Below, one piece after another: positions 1 through 10,855 of a stretch of 54,012 nucleotides of DNA. A model generated the notes under the pieces. The model had not been told where the DNA came from. It made no database searches and saw only the letters and a list, made by a program, of their open reading frames with translations. The number at the start of each line of letters is the position of its first letter. The first letter of the stretch is position 1. The stretch comes from Panaeolus papilionaceus (lineage: Eukaryota; Basidiomycota; Agaricomycetes; Agaricales). Both the position numbers and the translations under genes were made by a program. The stretch spans positions 1 to 54,012 of the forward strand of contig JADNRZ010000057.1 of assembly GCA_015501605.1 (NCBI GenBank), given 5' to 3'.

Positions 1-480
1 CCCCTATTCATTTATGCCACCATTCCTGCTGCATTTGCACTGCTTTTTTGGCACTTTTTCTGGTGCACATATATATCATTGGAAAGCCCTAATTGTCTAG
101 TTTCAGGATCTGCCCTTGGTTTTGCAATACACCCTGTAGGGGCTACACTATTTAGCTGCGCTTTTTTGGCATTTAATTAGCCCCTATTTTGAATCGGCAT
201 TGTTCCTGCTCCATTTTGCACCACTTTGGTGCAATTATATATGGAAATATATATATCACCAGAAAGCTACAAATGCCTAGATTAAGAATCTGAAATCAGA
301 ACATAAATGTTGTGTCTAGGGAGGGAGCAATTGCATTTCGTATTTGGGTATTGGAGCGTGGGAACACCCTTGATCACCTCTTCTCCTCCTCCTCCCACTG
401 CTTTTCTGCCTCCATTCCTGCACATCCACTGCACCTCTGGGCCTATAATTTGGCATGCAAGTATATATATACCATTGAAT
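1..480. repeat. Diverged direct repeats, ~180-210 bp spacing
   Basis: Two clear units and a weaker third. CCCCTATT occurs at 1 and 181. A TTCCTGCT-like block followed by CATTTGCAC or CATTTTGCAC lies near 22 and 201, each followed by a GGTGCA block, an ATATATATCA block and a GAAAGC block. A third partial unit with CATTCCTGCA and ATATATATACCATT starts near 410. Function unknown. Confidence 0.5.
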
Positions 481-2334
481 AATTGGTGCAAACTTACAGC
501 ACACTGGTATCTCTATATATGCATATATTTGCTATATACTTCTTGTATGGATCATGTTTTCCTCAAAAGTGGACCCAAAGCATTCTATTTGACTTATTAG
601 AAGGTAAAGAAAGTATCAGGTACTATATCACAATGTATATATACATGTTTCATGCATCAGAACACATTCTTTAGCACTCCACCACCACTGTGAGACCCCT
701 GGTGCCAGAAAACCCGACTCTGAAGGAGCCATGTATTTAAGACTAGTTATGCTCGAAGAGGGGGAGGGAAACCCATGCCTAGGAGTCATAAATTCCGCTA
801 TTTCAGCAAAGCCAGGTATTCACACCCCTGCCTATATGCAAGGTCAGGCTTATATGACCACAAATTGAACAATCGCGGCCCCATAAGCAACCTGTAAGAG
901 CAGAATTTCCTACCCCATAAATTTCTGACCCATGGATATTTTGGCTTTGTAGGGCAGGGGGGGGATTCATCCTTACATCACACATCAATAGGAATTATAA
1001 TTGAATATATTAATCACCACATCAAGTGGCCAGTATAACCATAAGTGATATATGTATGTATGTACTGATTGTAGTTTACACATAAAATATAAAAGCATGA
1101 CATACCAAGTGGGGGAAATGGGATATGAGGATACTGTGATGGTGCGTTGAGAAAGGGTACAATTGGCACAGAGAATCAAGGACTTACTGCAGAGCCTATA
1201 CTAGCTCTAAACCATATGTACACCCTGCATTGAATTAGATCCTCCGCTTTGGCCTGAAAAAGGAGTCTGAAACTTGAAAAGCATTGAATGGATTATGAGA
1301 GTTGTGTATATGAGGACTTGAATGAAGACTTACAAGTGAATAATAGATGGACAATGGACTGACAAGTGACCAGCCGGACAGGAGCGGTTAACTACATTGA
1401 AGTTGAAGTGTCAGGATGGTGGTGGTGAATGACAGAGAAATGTTCATTGAAGTTGCCATAAATAGCACTGAACCATAAGTCACATGCTATATGTCGTAAC
1501 ATTTGACTTAGAAATATTTCCAAGTCAACGCAGTGTGAATTTGGAGAAATTTTGAGGGCAGAATTGACGCCCCGTGGCCAGGTTTTGTACCATAAACCCG
1601 CCCTCATGTTTAACTAAGATAACTTTCCACCTACTGGGCGGGTTATTCCCTTAGCTAATCCCATCCCAATTCCCTGGCCACGTAATTCTTGACTCTATGA
1701 GTCATAATTTCCAGCCTCGAAACCCTACCAGTCAGTTTTCCCGCCCTCTATGGTTTTACAGTGCACATGCAAATCAGCTGAAATCATCATCTCATTATGC
1801 CCTTTGTTTCTAAACTAATATCATTTGCATTTCTGCACCAATTTTTAAGATCAAAGGTTTTTTAAACTGCAGTGGTCAACACCTTTGAAATCTGTGCTTC
1901 ATCATTGAAATCCGATCTCTCCTCATGAAGATATAGCATGTTTAATATCCTGCATCAACCACACATAGTCAGGTGGAGGCTTTGACAGTCTAGTATGGTG
2001 TTACCACTGTCTGTGTGCATATATACACCTGAAATGCGTTTAGAATTGACACATCTTCAAATTAAAAAAAGTTTGAAAGAGATTGGTCAAGTGTAGCCAA
2101 TAGACCAAGGGAAACAGTCAAGGAGAGAGAATACTAATAAAGTGGCCAGAAAAGCGGTGTAATAAAATGCTGCAGTAAAAGGGGAGAAATATTACTAATT
2201 GATGTGATGTGTCATCATCCTAAATGGGTATTGATTAATAGGTGTGATTAGATTTGAGAATATTCCTGATTAGGCCAAAGATTTGATCTGAAAACAGAGT
2301 ATTATATAATCAAGATAAATATAATATAATATTG

Positions 2335-2754
2335 CAATAAGATTTCTAGGCAAGAAAGCCCAATTCTTGCTAATATCGCTACTAAGATTTCTAGACAACA
2401 TGCCTTGAAACCAAAGATTGCAACTCTAAGATATTTACTACTTAGCCCAGGGGTTAAAGATTGTAACACTAAGATATCAAGATAGTAGCCTACAGGTACA
2501 AAGATATTGAGTTCAAGATCTTGTTGAGTTGCCTGTAGTGAAATAATAATTAAATCTTGTCTCCTGGATAGGTGCCTAACAAACTATAAGATATTGCTAC
2601 TAGAGTTCCAGGCAGTAGCCTATAATATTCTAAGATATTGCAAAGATATTGCAGCCAGGCAGTGTAAAAATCTTAGCATATTTGCCCAGAAACAGTGCAA
2701 GTACAGCTACAGGCTGTAGCCTATTTTAACCTAATATCTTGGAAGCTACTAGTG
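2335..2754. repeat. Degenerate AAGATATT / GTAGCCTA repeat region
   Basis: AAGATATT or close variants recur many times, and GTAGCCTA occurs near 2486, 2617 and 2718. Spacing is about 100-130 bp. The region stops exactly where LINE-A copy A1 begins. It could be a decayed solo LTR or satellite; no terminal TG...CA pair was recognised. Confidence 0.4.
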
Positions 2755-5266
2755 CTCTCTGCAGGAGAGGGAATGGGAGCCATTCTCCAGCCTGGAGCTG
2801 CGTGATGCCCTCGTCACATGCTCCAGGCTCTCTGCACCTGGTCCCAACCACATTACATGGCGGTATCTCAAGAGAGTGATTGACGCTGACAGCATCAAGT
2901 CACTCTTTGTCAGGCTGGCCAATGCCTGCCTAATGGCAGGCTATTGGCCCAGTCACTTCAAGGACTCTACCTCAGTTATTATCCCGAAGCTGGGGAAGCT
3001 GTCCTACTCTACACCCAAGTCGTTCAGACCCATTGTGCTCCTGAACATGCTTGGTAAACTAATCGAGAAGCTTATCTTGACCTGCATCCAGTTTGAGGGT
3101 ATCAAACTGGATATATGCCATCCGTGTCAACTGGGAGGCATTAAACAGAGCTCCACAGAGGATGTGGGCCTTATTCTTACGCACATGGTCTGAGCGGGCT
3201 GGGCGAAGGGGTGGGTTACCAGCGTGGTGGCATTTGACATCATTCAATTCTTTCCATCATTAAACCATGCGGTCTTGATGGCCATACTGGAAAAACAGGG
3301 TTTCCCTGCTAAAGTCCAGAGGTTTTTTGCCTCATACCTCATCAGTCGTTCTACTTGCTATGTGTGGAACACCTTCTTCTCTGATCTGATGCCTGCGGAC
3401 GTGGGTGTGGGACAGGGCTCTGCCCTGTCCCCGGTTCTATCTGCCCTTTATATTGCTCCTGTTATGAAGATATTCGAGTTGCATGCCCTTCAGGGCACAC
3501 TGTCTACCTACCTGCTGTCATTTGTTGACAATGGCACCCTCATCAGCCAGGCTAAGAAACTGACTGATAACATTGCTGCCCTTCAGGCAGCGTATGGCAT
3601 TGTTTTCACTCTGTTTACTGCCCTAGCCTTGGTGCTGGAGCATGATAAGTCAGAGCTATTCCATTTCTCATGTAGGCGAGATGGGACCAACCCCCCCATA
3701 GACCTGGGGTATGCACCCTATACAGGTGCCACACCGTTGAAACCCAAACTGATCTGGATGTACCTGGGTTTCTACTTTGACCGCAGGCTCACATTTAGGG
3801 AGCACATGCGATACTATACCACCAAAGCACTCACGACTGTCAAGTCAATGAGTATGCTTGGCAATTCACTCCAGGGGCTGTCCCCGGTCCAGCGCAGGCT
3901 ATTGTACTGTACTTGTGTGCTCCCCATAGCCACATACGGACATCAGCTCTGGTTCTATAGAGGTGCTAGTAACAAAGAGCTACTCAAGATGTTCAACGGG
4001 ATGCAGCATAAGGCTGCACTATGGATAATGGGTGCGTTTTGCACCACACCCATAGGAGGAGCAGAGGCCCTGGCGGGCCTCCTCCTCATCCCACTCCTGC
4101 TCAGGTGTCTCACCAACCGTTCTACATGGCGTGTCGGGACCCTGAGTGCCAGTCACCTGCTCCATGGGTTCTTGGACCAACGGAACTCACATGCAGCTCT
4201 GCTGCATGCTTGTTCCTATGCGCGTATGTCTGAAACCGAAAGGCAGAAGACCTCTGGTGCTGTCATGGAGATCATCTCAAGACTCCCCCAACTATCTGAA
4301 CCCATTGAGCTTTTGCCCAACGAGTCCAGACCAGGTAATCACCTTGTTGAACACTTCCCATTCCAGGTGGACGTCAATGAGACCCTCCCACCCCCACCCA
4401 CCCCGCCGCCTTACAGCGGCGAGTGGCCATCGCGAGCAGAGCAATTAGCTGAGGTTATGGCTGAGATAGTTGCCACTCCCAGTTCATTCATGGCTGCATG
4501 CGATGCAGCAGTTCTGTGATATGACCACTTCCAGGCTGCAGTTGCGGCGTTAGTTTATGCTGCGAACCCCCTGGGAACATGTGACCCAAGGACCAACCAT
4601 ATGTCATGTGAGCTGTTGGCTGAAGAGCCATGGCTCACTTGCATCCCGTCAGGCAGAGCCACTTCTGTCAACACGGAACTTTTTGCTATCCGTCTCGCAC
4701 TGTGTAAGGCCATCACCTTCCCCAGATGCAAGCAGGTCTACCTCTTCTCTGACTGCATGCCTGCTATTAAGCTTGCATTGGATTGCATGGAACACCGAGG
4801 CCAGGAACACAGCCTGGCCATTGTACGTGCCCTAGCCGCTTGGCTCCCTGTGGGAGCCAACTGGCAAGTACTCTTTGTACACACACCCTCCCAGCTTCGC
4901 TGGGGTCCCCAGGGGAAAGCTCATGAGGCTGTCAGGTCTCTCCCCAGTGTCTGCATCGGTACACAACCGCACATGACGCTCACATGGCTCCGTGATTTTG
5001 CAGATCGCGAGGCACTCTCACTTTGGGACGTGCAGTTCTCAGACCAATCATACAGGGGCAAACAATTTATGCCCCTGCACAATGTGCATGGCCGTCTCCT
5101 CAAGCCCACTACTAAGAAGGGTGGGTCTTGGTTACCAGCATTCGAAGTGGGTCCCCCCTCTTTGACCGCTTGCGCAGTTCATTGTATAACGGGCCACACT
5201 CCTATTGGTGAATACTATCACCGCATGCAATTCAACCTCCCAGCCCCACGGTGCGTCTGCAGATGA
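2755..5266 (+). pseudogene. LINE-A ORF2 remnant (RT + RNase H), A1
   Basis: Encodes the RT and RNase H half of the LINE-A ORF2 protein, which copies element RNA at the nicked target. Visible RT blocks: PIVLLNMLGKLIEK, VVAFDIIQFFPSL (motif A) and VGQGSALSP (motif B). The catalytic FVDD reads FVDN at 3521-3532, so one metal-binding Asp is lost. The frame is broken by TGA at 3191-3193 and 4517-4519 (CGN arginine codons in sister copies) and by a frameshift near 4520-4600. The RNase H part (4601-5266) keeps TELFAIRLAL and FSDCMPAI and ends at an early TGA inside the terminal CxCG...H..C region. Not functional. Confidence 0.85.
4840..4860 (+). other. LINE-A ORF2 hairpin with compensated base pair
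   Basis: TTGGCTCCC pairs with GGGAGCCAA around TGT. In A13 (52935-52955) the arms are TTGGCTGCC and GGCAGCCAA, so one C:G pair is replaced by G:C through two transversions. Confidence 0.85.
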
Positions 5267-5989
5267 TTTGGGTGGCACTCACACATCTTGTGCCGTTGTA
5301 AGAAATTCAAGGTGCATTGCAGTTATCCCTGGGACACCTGGGAGCTAAACCGCTTCTTGAACACGCACCCCCATGCGTTCTCCTTCTCCACTATACGCCC
5401 TGACTGCCCTCGGGAGGACGTGGGCGTAGGATGATGTGCTGAAGATGGGCGCTTGTTGGGGTCCCGACAGCATATGTGGTTGAGACGATGGTTCGTCACC
5501 CAAGTGGTCCTTAATTGGATGCCAGCAACGGTGCCCTTGCGTGCTGGAAGCTTCAGCGCTATAACCAGTGGTCAGGGAGCACACTTCAGTGTGTATGTGG
5601 ACTAGAGTTTAGCTGCCCGTTGCCTGCACGGTTCGTCTGTGAGGTAACTCAAGGGCTTTGGCCAGTAGGCACCCCCTTGGGCTCACCCTCTCTTTGTGAT
5701 CGGCAACTGCATCAAGGTGCGTTAACACCAACAACATGCAGATCGCCACACTTAACAGACACCTGCTTTGGTGGGATATGTCCTTATCGCCGTGCAATCA
5801 GCTTTGATATCTTGCCCTACGACACTGCTTGCCCTTCAGGCTCGCCTTGTGCCTGGTGTAGTATATACCCAACTTAATTGGGGAGTAGTCATTCCTAGTA
5901 TTCATACTTTGTTTGTATTTACTGTGATCCAACCAGACTGCCAGTTGCGCACCGGTATATAAATCATTGAACCAAAAAAAAAAAAAAAA

Positions 5990-6339
5990 CTTGGCCTGCA
6001 GGCATTACAGTGCCAGCACTGGACATGCAAGAGATGTACAGGCTGAGCAACCAGCACCTGCGCGAAAATCGCTTTGCTGCAACATCAATCCTTTCAGTGG
6101 AACAAGTCACTTCTGGATATGCACTTCACACAGCTGGCGTTCCAGGTGATAACAAGCTATCCAGTGTTGCAATGACATTCAGAGACCTCCTTCATGGCAC
6201 CGCCCACCCCAGACCGGAGATTGGGCTCCCTACCTCGACATTGTATCTTAGGATACTTGATGTTCCGTTATACAGCGATTTCAATGCAAAAGTTGCCACA
6301 ACTGGCATTGACATTGATCAAGCTGTTCACAGCTGTGCC
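5990..6339 (+). pseudogene. LINE-B ORF1 fragment between two LINE-A tails
   Basis: Reads in frame with the central part of LINE-B ORF1. The segment from 6084 to 6339 aligns with 45653-45905 (shared HTAGVPGDNKLSSVAMTFRD and YLRILDVP). It is closed by the A1 poly(A) on the left and the A2 poly(T) on the right, so it forms the loop of the large palindrome. It also supplies ORF1 sequence (about 5995-6083) missing from the main LINE-B copy at 45.6 kb. Confidence 0.8.
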
Positions 6340-7082
6340 TTTTTTTTTTTTTTTTTTTTTTTGGTTCAATGATTTATATACCGGTGCGCAACTGGCAGTC
6401 TGGTTGGATCACAGTAAATACAAACAAAGTATGAATACTAGGAATGACTACTCCCCAATTAAGTTGGGTATATACTACACCAGGCACAAGGCGAGCCTGA
6501 AGGGCAAGCAGTGTCGTAGGGCAAGATATCAAAGCTGATTGCACGGCGATAAGGACATATCCCACCAAAGCAGGTGTCTGTTAAGTGTGGCGATCTGCAT
6601 GTTGTTGGTGTTAACGCACCTTGATGCAGTTGCCGATCACAAAGAGAGGGTGAGCCCAAGGGGGTGCCTACTGGCCAAAGCCCTTGAGTTACCTCACAGA
6701 CGAACCGTGCAGGCAACGGGCAGCTAAACTCTAGTCCACATACACACTGAAGTGTGCTCCCTGACCACTGGTTATAGCGCTGAAGCTTCCAGCACGCAAG
6801 GGCACCGTTGCTGGCATCCAATTAAGGACCACTTGGGTGACGAACCATCGTCTCAACCACATATGCTGTCGGGACCCCAACAAGCGCCCATCTTCAGCAC
6901 ATCATCCTACGCCCACGTCCTCCCGAGGGCAGTCAGGGCGTATAGTGGAGAAGGAGAACGCATGGGGGTGCGTGTTCAAGAAGCGGTTTAGCTCCCAGGT
7001 GTCCCAGGGATAACTGCAATGCACCTTGAATTTCTTACAACGGCACAAGATGTGTGAGCGCCACCCAAATCATCCGCAGACT
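6340..7082 (-). mobile_element. LINE-A copy A2, 3' end only
   Basis: Starts with a 23-nt T run (6340-6362), the complement of a poly(A) tail, then the family 3' end, reading on the minus strand into the last codons of ORF2. It stops abruptly at 7082, where a KDZ-like coding fragment begins. It matches A1 5254-5989 base for base as far as I can see. Confidence 0.85.
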
Positions 7083-7846
7083 TGTCAACTGTGAAAACAA
7101 TGTTGTTCCCAAAACACGTGCCTGTCCTGAGCATCAATCACTGTGGAAAAAGCATCAGTTTCAACATAGCAAGACCTACTTGTCAGGGCTGCGTCGTGCA
7201 CTACAGAGACCTGCTGAATGAGAAGCATGGCAGGGGGAGCTTACAACTCAAAATCAACAATTGTGTTGAAACATTATGTGCCCCATGTGGTACTGTCATT
7301 GCATGGACACTATTTTCAAAGGCAGAGTCTCCCACACAGATTCTTGAGTTTCTCTCAGATGTTTATCCAACAGCTGAAGAGAAACCAGACTTTGTATGTA
7401 TTGACAAAGCCTGTATGGTTCTGCGCACAGCTGTAAGAAGTGGGCACTGGGAAGAATGGAAGGATACAACTCGATTTGTTGTGGACTCATATCACTACAT
7501 CAACCACAAGGCAACTGATCAACTTTGTCGCACATACTGCAATCCAGGACCTGCAGATGGATCACAGCCCAACTTAGTAGTTGTGGGATACAATGCAGAT
7601 AATGAGCCTTATCTTATGTGTGCATTCAATACTCAAGCTTGTGAGCAATTGAATGCATGGTTAGGAGGCTTTGATTCTATTTTGAAATGTCTAAAGCTTG
7701 GCAACTTCCAATGGTTTTTACATGTGATGTTGTACTATCATTCTAAATTTGTTATCAAGAAGAAAGTTGATGGAGAAGGGGTTCATAATCCAACAGCAGC
7801 AGCTGCAGAAGAGGGCAATGATGATACTATAGATAACACTGATTAA
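7083..7846 (+). pseudogene. KDZ-type transposase-related fragment (CxC5/CxC6-like)
   Basis: Open frame of about 254 codons that runs into the A2 junction at its 5' side; the first ATG is near 7099, so the N-terminus is missing. Residues such as DQLCRTYCNPGPADGS, FNTQACEQLNAWLGGF and FQWFLHVMLYY resemble, from memory of the family, the C-terminal part of proteins annotated as CxC5/CxC6-like cysteine clusters associated with KDZ transposases, common in agaricomycetes. It ends in an acidic tail and TAA at 7844-7846. Lower GC than the flanking LINEs. Probably a transposon- or host-derived gene cut by the LINE junction. Assignment is by pattern memory and needs a profile search. Confidence 0.55.
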
Positions 7847-8127
7847 CACAACATAGGACACTTGTAGTTTTAAGTATATACAACATAGCTGAATCAAATG
7901 TTAGCACTAGCTGTGATATAAATTGATTTAAATATGAGAGTTGACTGAGTGTTTGAATGTTAGTTGACATTTGGTTGACATTCGATTGACATTTGGTTGA
8001 CAAAACACCTCAAGGTAGCTATTTTCCAAAAAAAACATGGTTTTCAAGAAAAGTTGATTGACAGTTGATTGACAGTCAGACAGTTAATCAACAGTCGATC
8101 GAATCACCTGGGCCAGTGTGAAGTACT
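7847..8127. repeat. Gene-free stretch with TTGACA-type short repeats
   Basis: AT-rich 3' flank of the KDZ fragment. From about 7962 to 8000, units like GTTGACATTTG or ATTGACATTCG repeat three to four times. From 8052 to 8095, GTTGATTGACA-like units and their partial complements (TTAATCAACAGTCGATCG) follow. No gene recognised. Confidence 0.6.
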
Positions 8128-8983
8128 GTACAACTGTGATCTGGCTGACACAGTCATTGATCTGGTCTTCCTGGAAATGGCAGAGATGTTGCATCGACCA
8201 CCAATGCTAGTCCACAGCATGCAAGGGCGCTCTGATCACATCCCGATTTCGAGTGTTGTTGTTATCGTTCCTGGCGCTGCTGGTGCGCCTAGGATGACAA
8301 TCAAAGCTGGGAGCAAAGAGGAGGAAGAGTTCCTGGCCAACATCATTCGCCGCATGCAGGGGGTGCAAAGCGGTGAGCTTCTTTCAGCCGGTGACATTGA
8401 GGCCAGAGCACAAGCAATGGCTGAGGCGATTGCTAAAGCATGGGATGACCATGTGACTGAGGCTGTCATTACGCGATGCTCTCAACCATGGTGGAACGAT
8501 GAGTGCTCTGAACTGCTAGACCAATTCCGCACCTCCAGACACAATCTGGACTGGCGCCTCTTCCGCTCTGCCACTAAGGCGGCCAAACGCGACTTCTTCG
8601 ACGAATGAATCAAGGAGGTTGCAGAAACCAACAAGCGCCCTTGGGACCTCATGGAGTGGGTCAAACAGCGCAAGTTGCCGCCATGCGAAGCTATCCGGTA
8701 CAACAACCAGCCTTGCAACGAACTGAGCGATCTCTGGGACACTTTACATGGGATGTACAATGCTGCCTCTGGCAGAGCGTTTGACATGTCCATTCTCGAC
8801 GAGCTGCCAGATGCGCCTGAGCGCGACTGGGTGGACTTTACTTGGGCAGAAATGTCTGATGCACTCAAAGGGTGTTCCAACAACTCTGCTCCTGGCCCCG
8901 ACCACATCAAGTGGGGGCACCTCAAATGGATCACAGGGGATTCGCATATTGTGGATCTCCTGCTGGAGCTGGCAAATGGATGC
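8128..8983 (+). pseudogene. LINE-B ORF2 fragment (endonuclease C-terminus to early RT)
   Basis: Aligns with 47075-47930 of the main LINE-B copy. It carries the end of the endonuclease domain (DTVIDLVFLE, GRSDHIPIS) and the linker before the RT (APGPDHIKWGHL). A TGA at 8606-8608 replaces the CGA arginine of the other copy. It is cut at 8983 by the T run of LINE-A copy A3. Broken at both ends. Confidence 0.85.
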
Positions 8984-9994
8984 TTTTTTTTTTTTTTTTT
9001 TGGTTCAAAAATTTATATACCAGTGTGCGACTGGCAGTCCGGTCGGATCATATAGTAAGTACAGACGAGCAGTAAACTACTGGAATGTCCACTCCCCAAT
9101 TAAGTTGGGTATATACTACAGCAGGCACAAGGCGAGCCCGAAGGGCAAGCAGTGTTGTAGGGCAAGATATCAAAGCTGATTGCGTGGCGATAAGGACATG
9201 TCCCACCAAAGCAGGTGTCTGTTAAGTGTGGCGATCTGCATGTTGTTGGTGTTAACGCACCTTGATGCAGTTGCCGATCACAAAGAGAGGGTGAGCCCAA
9301 GGGGGTGCCTACTGGCCAAAGCCCTTGAGTTACCTCACAGACGAACCGTGCAGGCAACGGGCAGCTAAACTCTAGTCCGCATACACACCAAAATGTGCTC
9401 CCCGACCACTGGTTATATCGCTGAAGCTTCCAGCACGCAAGGGCACCATCACTGGCATCCAATTAAGGACCGCTTGGGTGACGAACCATCGTCTCAACCA
9501 CACACACTGTTGGGACCCCAACAAGCGCCCATCTTCAGCACATCATCCTATGCCCATGTCCTCCCAAGGGTGGTCAGGGCGTATAGCAGAGAACAAGAAC
9601 ACATGGGGGTGCACGTTCAAAAAACGGTTTAGCTCCCAAGTGTCCCAGGGATAACTGCGATGCACCTTGAATTCCTTACCACGGCACAGGATGTGTGAGC
9701 GCCACCTGAAGTGTCTGCAGACACATCGGGGGGCTGGGAGATTAAATTGCATGCAGAGATAATATTCACCAATGGGAGAGTGGCCCGTTATACAACGGAC
9801 TGCACAAGTGGTCAAAGACAGGGGACCTGCTTCAAACACTGGTAACCAAGACCCACCGTTCTTAGTAGTGGGCTTGAGGAGACAGCCATGCACGTTGTGC
9901 AGGGGCATAAATTGTTTGCCCCTGTATGATTGGTCTGAGAACTGCGCATCCCCGAGTGAGAGTGCCTCGCAATCTGCAAAATCGCGAAGCCATG
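8984..9994 (-). mobile_element. LINE-A copy A3, 3' end, inserted in LINE-B
   Basis: An 18-nt T run at 8984-9001 followed by the LINE-A tail and 3' UTR on the minus strand, then the end of ORF2 (WLRDFADCEALSLGDA) up to 9994. The 3' UTR is of the same older subfamily as A1 but clearly not identical. It interrupts LINE-B ORF2 after GGCAAATGGATGC. Its 5' end abuts the T run of A4, so no target-site duplication can be read. Confidence 0.85.
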
Positions 9995-10855
9995 TTTTTT
10001 TGTTTTTTTTTGGTTCAACAATGTATATACTGGTGCACAGCTGGCAGTCTGGTCGGATCACGGTAAATACAAACGAAGTATGAATACTAGGAATGACTAT
10101 TCCCCAATTAGGTTGGGTATATACCACGGCAGACTAATCTAACGTGAGTGCGAAGCGCGAGCAAAGAACATGGGGCAAGTTATCAAGGCTGATTGCACAG
10201 CAAATAAGCCTCTCCCTCATGAGGAAGGCGGCAGCACAGAGTGATCAACTGAGTGTTGTCAGGTTAACGCCCTCGACCTGGTTGTCGAACAGAAGCGGTG
10301 GTACCCCGAAGGGGTGCGTACTATGCAAAGCCCTTGGTTACCCATGGACAGGCACCAGGTGGCTAAACTCTATCCCATGTACACACCGAAGTGTGCTCCT
10401 CGACCACTGGTTATGATGCTGAAGCTCCCAGCATGCAAGGGCCCCGTTGCTGGCATCCAATTAAGGACTGCTTGGGGGACGGGCCATCATCTCGGCCTCC
10501 TGACTGTTCAGGACCCCAACAGCCACCCCACTTCAGATCTTTATCTGACGCCCTCCTCCTCCCGAGGGTGGGAAGGACGTATAGCGGCAAAGGAGAACAT
10601 GAGCGCGTTTGTGTTCAGGTATTTAAAGAGCTCCCATGTATCCCATGGGAACCTGCAATAATGCTTGTACTTCTGACAAGAGCACAAGATATGAGAGCGC
10701 GTCCCGAAGCGCCCACAGGCGCATCGAGGTGCGGGGAGGTTGAATTGCATACAGTGATAGTATTCACCAATGGGAGCGTGGCCCGTAATACAACGAACTG
10801 CACGTGCGGTCAAGGACGGGGGACTGGCCTCAAATGCGGATAACCAAGACCCACC
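9995..10855 (-). mobile_element. LINE-A copy A4, 3' end
   Basis: Begins with a T run broken by one G (9995-10011), then LINE-A tail, 3' UTR and the ORF2 C-terminus. The ORF reads TARAVRCITGHAPIGEYY and ends in the CACGRFGTRSHILCSC metal-binding-like motif. Young-type 3' UTR with the GGTACCCC/GGGGTGCG hairpin at 10300-10318. Stops at 10855 where the Gypsy-2 LTR starts with TGTCAGGG. Confidence 0.85.

Larger units (their letters stand above)
1..2754. other. AT-rich non-coding stretch
   Basis: No open frame above about 100 codons and none with a recognisable domain. Composition is AT-rich with many ATATAT runs, unlike the GC-rich LINEs that follow. Degenerate repeats occur at both ends (listed separately). 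I see no tRNA, LTR pair or gene model here. It may be intergenic DNA or very old repeat remnants; an unseen spliced host gene cannot be excluded. Confidence 0.6.
2755..5989 (+). mobile_element. LINE-A copy A1, 5'-truncated, older subfamily
   Basis: Non-LTR retrotransposon remnant starting inside the ORF2 reverse transcriptase and ending in a 16-nt A run at 5974-5989, preceded by the family tail GGTATATAAATCATTGAACC. ORF1 and the endonuclease are absent, as expected of incomplete target-primed reverse transcription. The 3' UTR (5267-5973) differs from that of the other copies except A2 and A3, so these three form a distinct subfamily. Many CpG sites of younger copies read TpG or CpA here, pointing to methylation-linked decay. 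Confidence 0.85.
5254..7082. repeat. Perfect 736-bp inverted repeat (A1 3' end versus A2)
   Basis: Positions x and 12336-x are complementary: arm 5254-5989 matches arm 6347-7082, around a 357-bp spacer. Predicted peptides from both arms are identical wherever compared, while the same region in sister copy A3 differs at many sites. Identity between two decayed copies suggests inverted duplication or gene conversion rather than two insertions. An assembly chimaera is the alternative. Confidence 0.85.

Noticed and set aside
282..1607. Short frames in the left AT-rich region
   Set aside because: 60-97 codons, no domain, no codon pattern; expected by chance.
5515..5877. 120-codon frame in the LINE-A 3' UTR and its copies
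   Set aside because: Lies downstream of the ORF2 stop and is not conserved in the young 3' UTR subfamily.
6340..6362. T runs as simple-sequence microsatellites
   Set aside because: Each is followed by the LINE-A 3' end in antisense, so they are poly(A) tails of minus-strand insertions.
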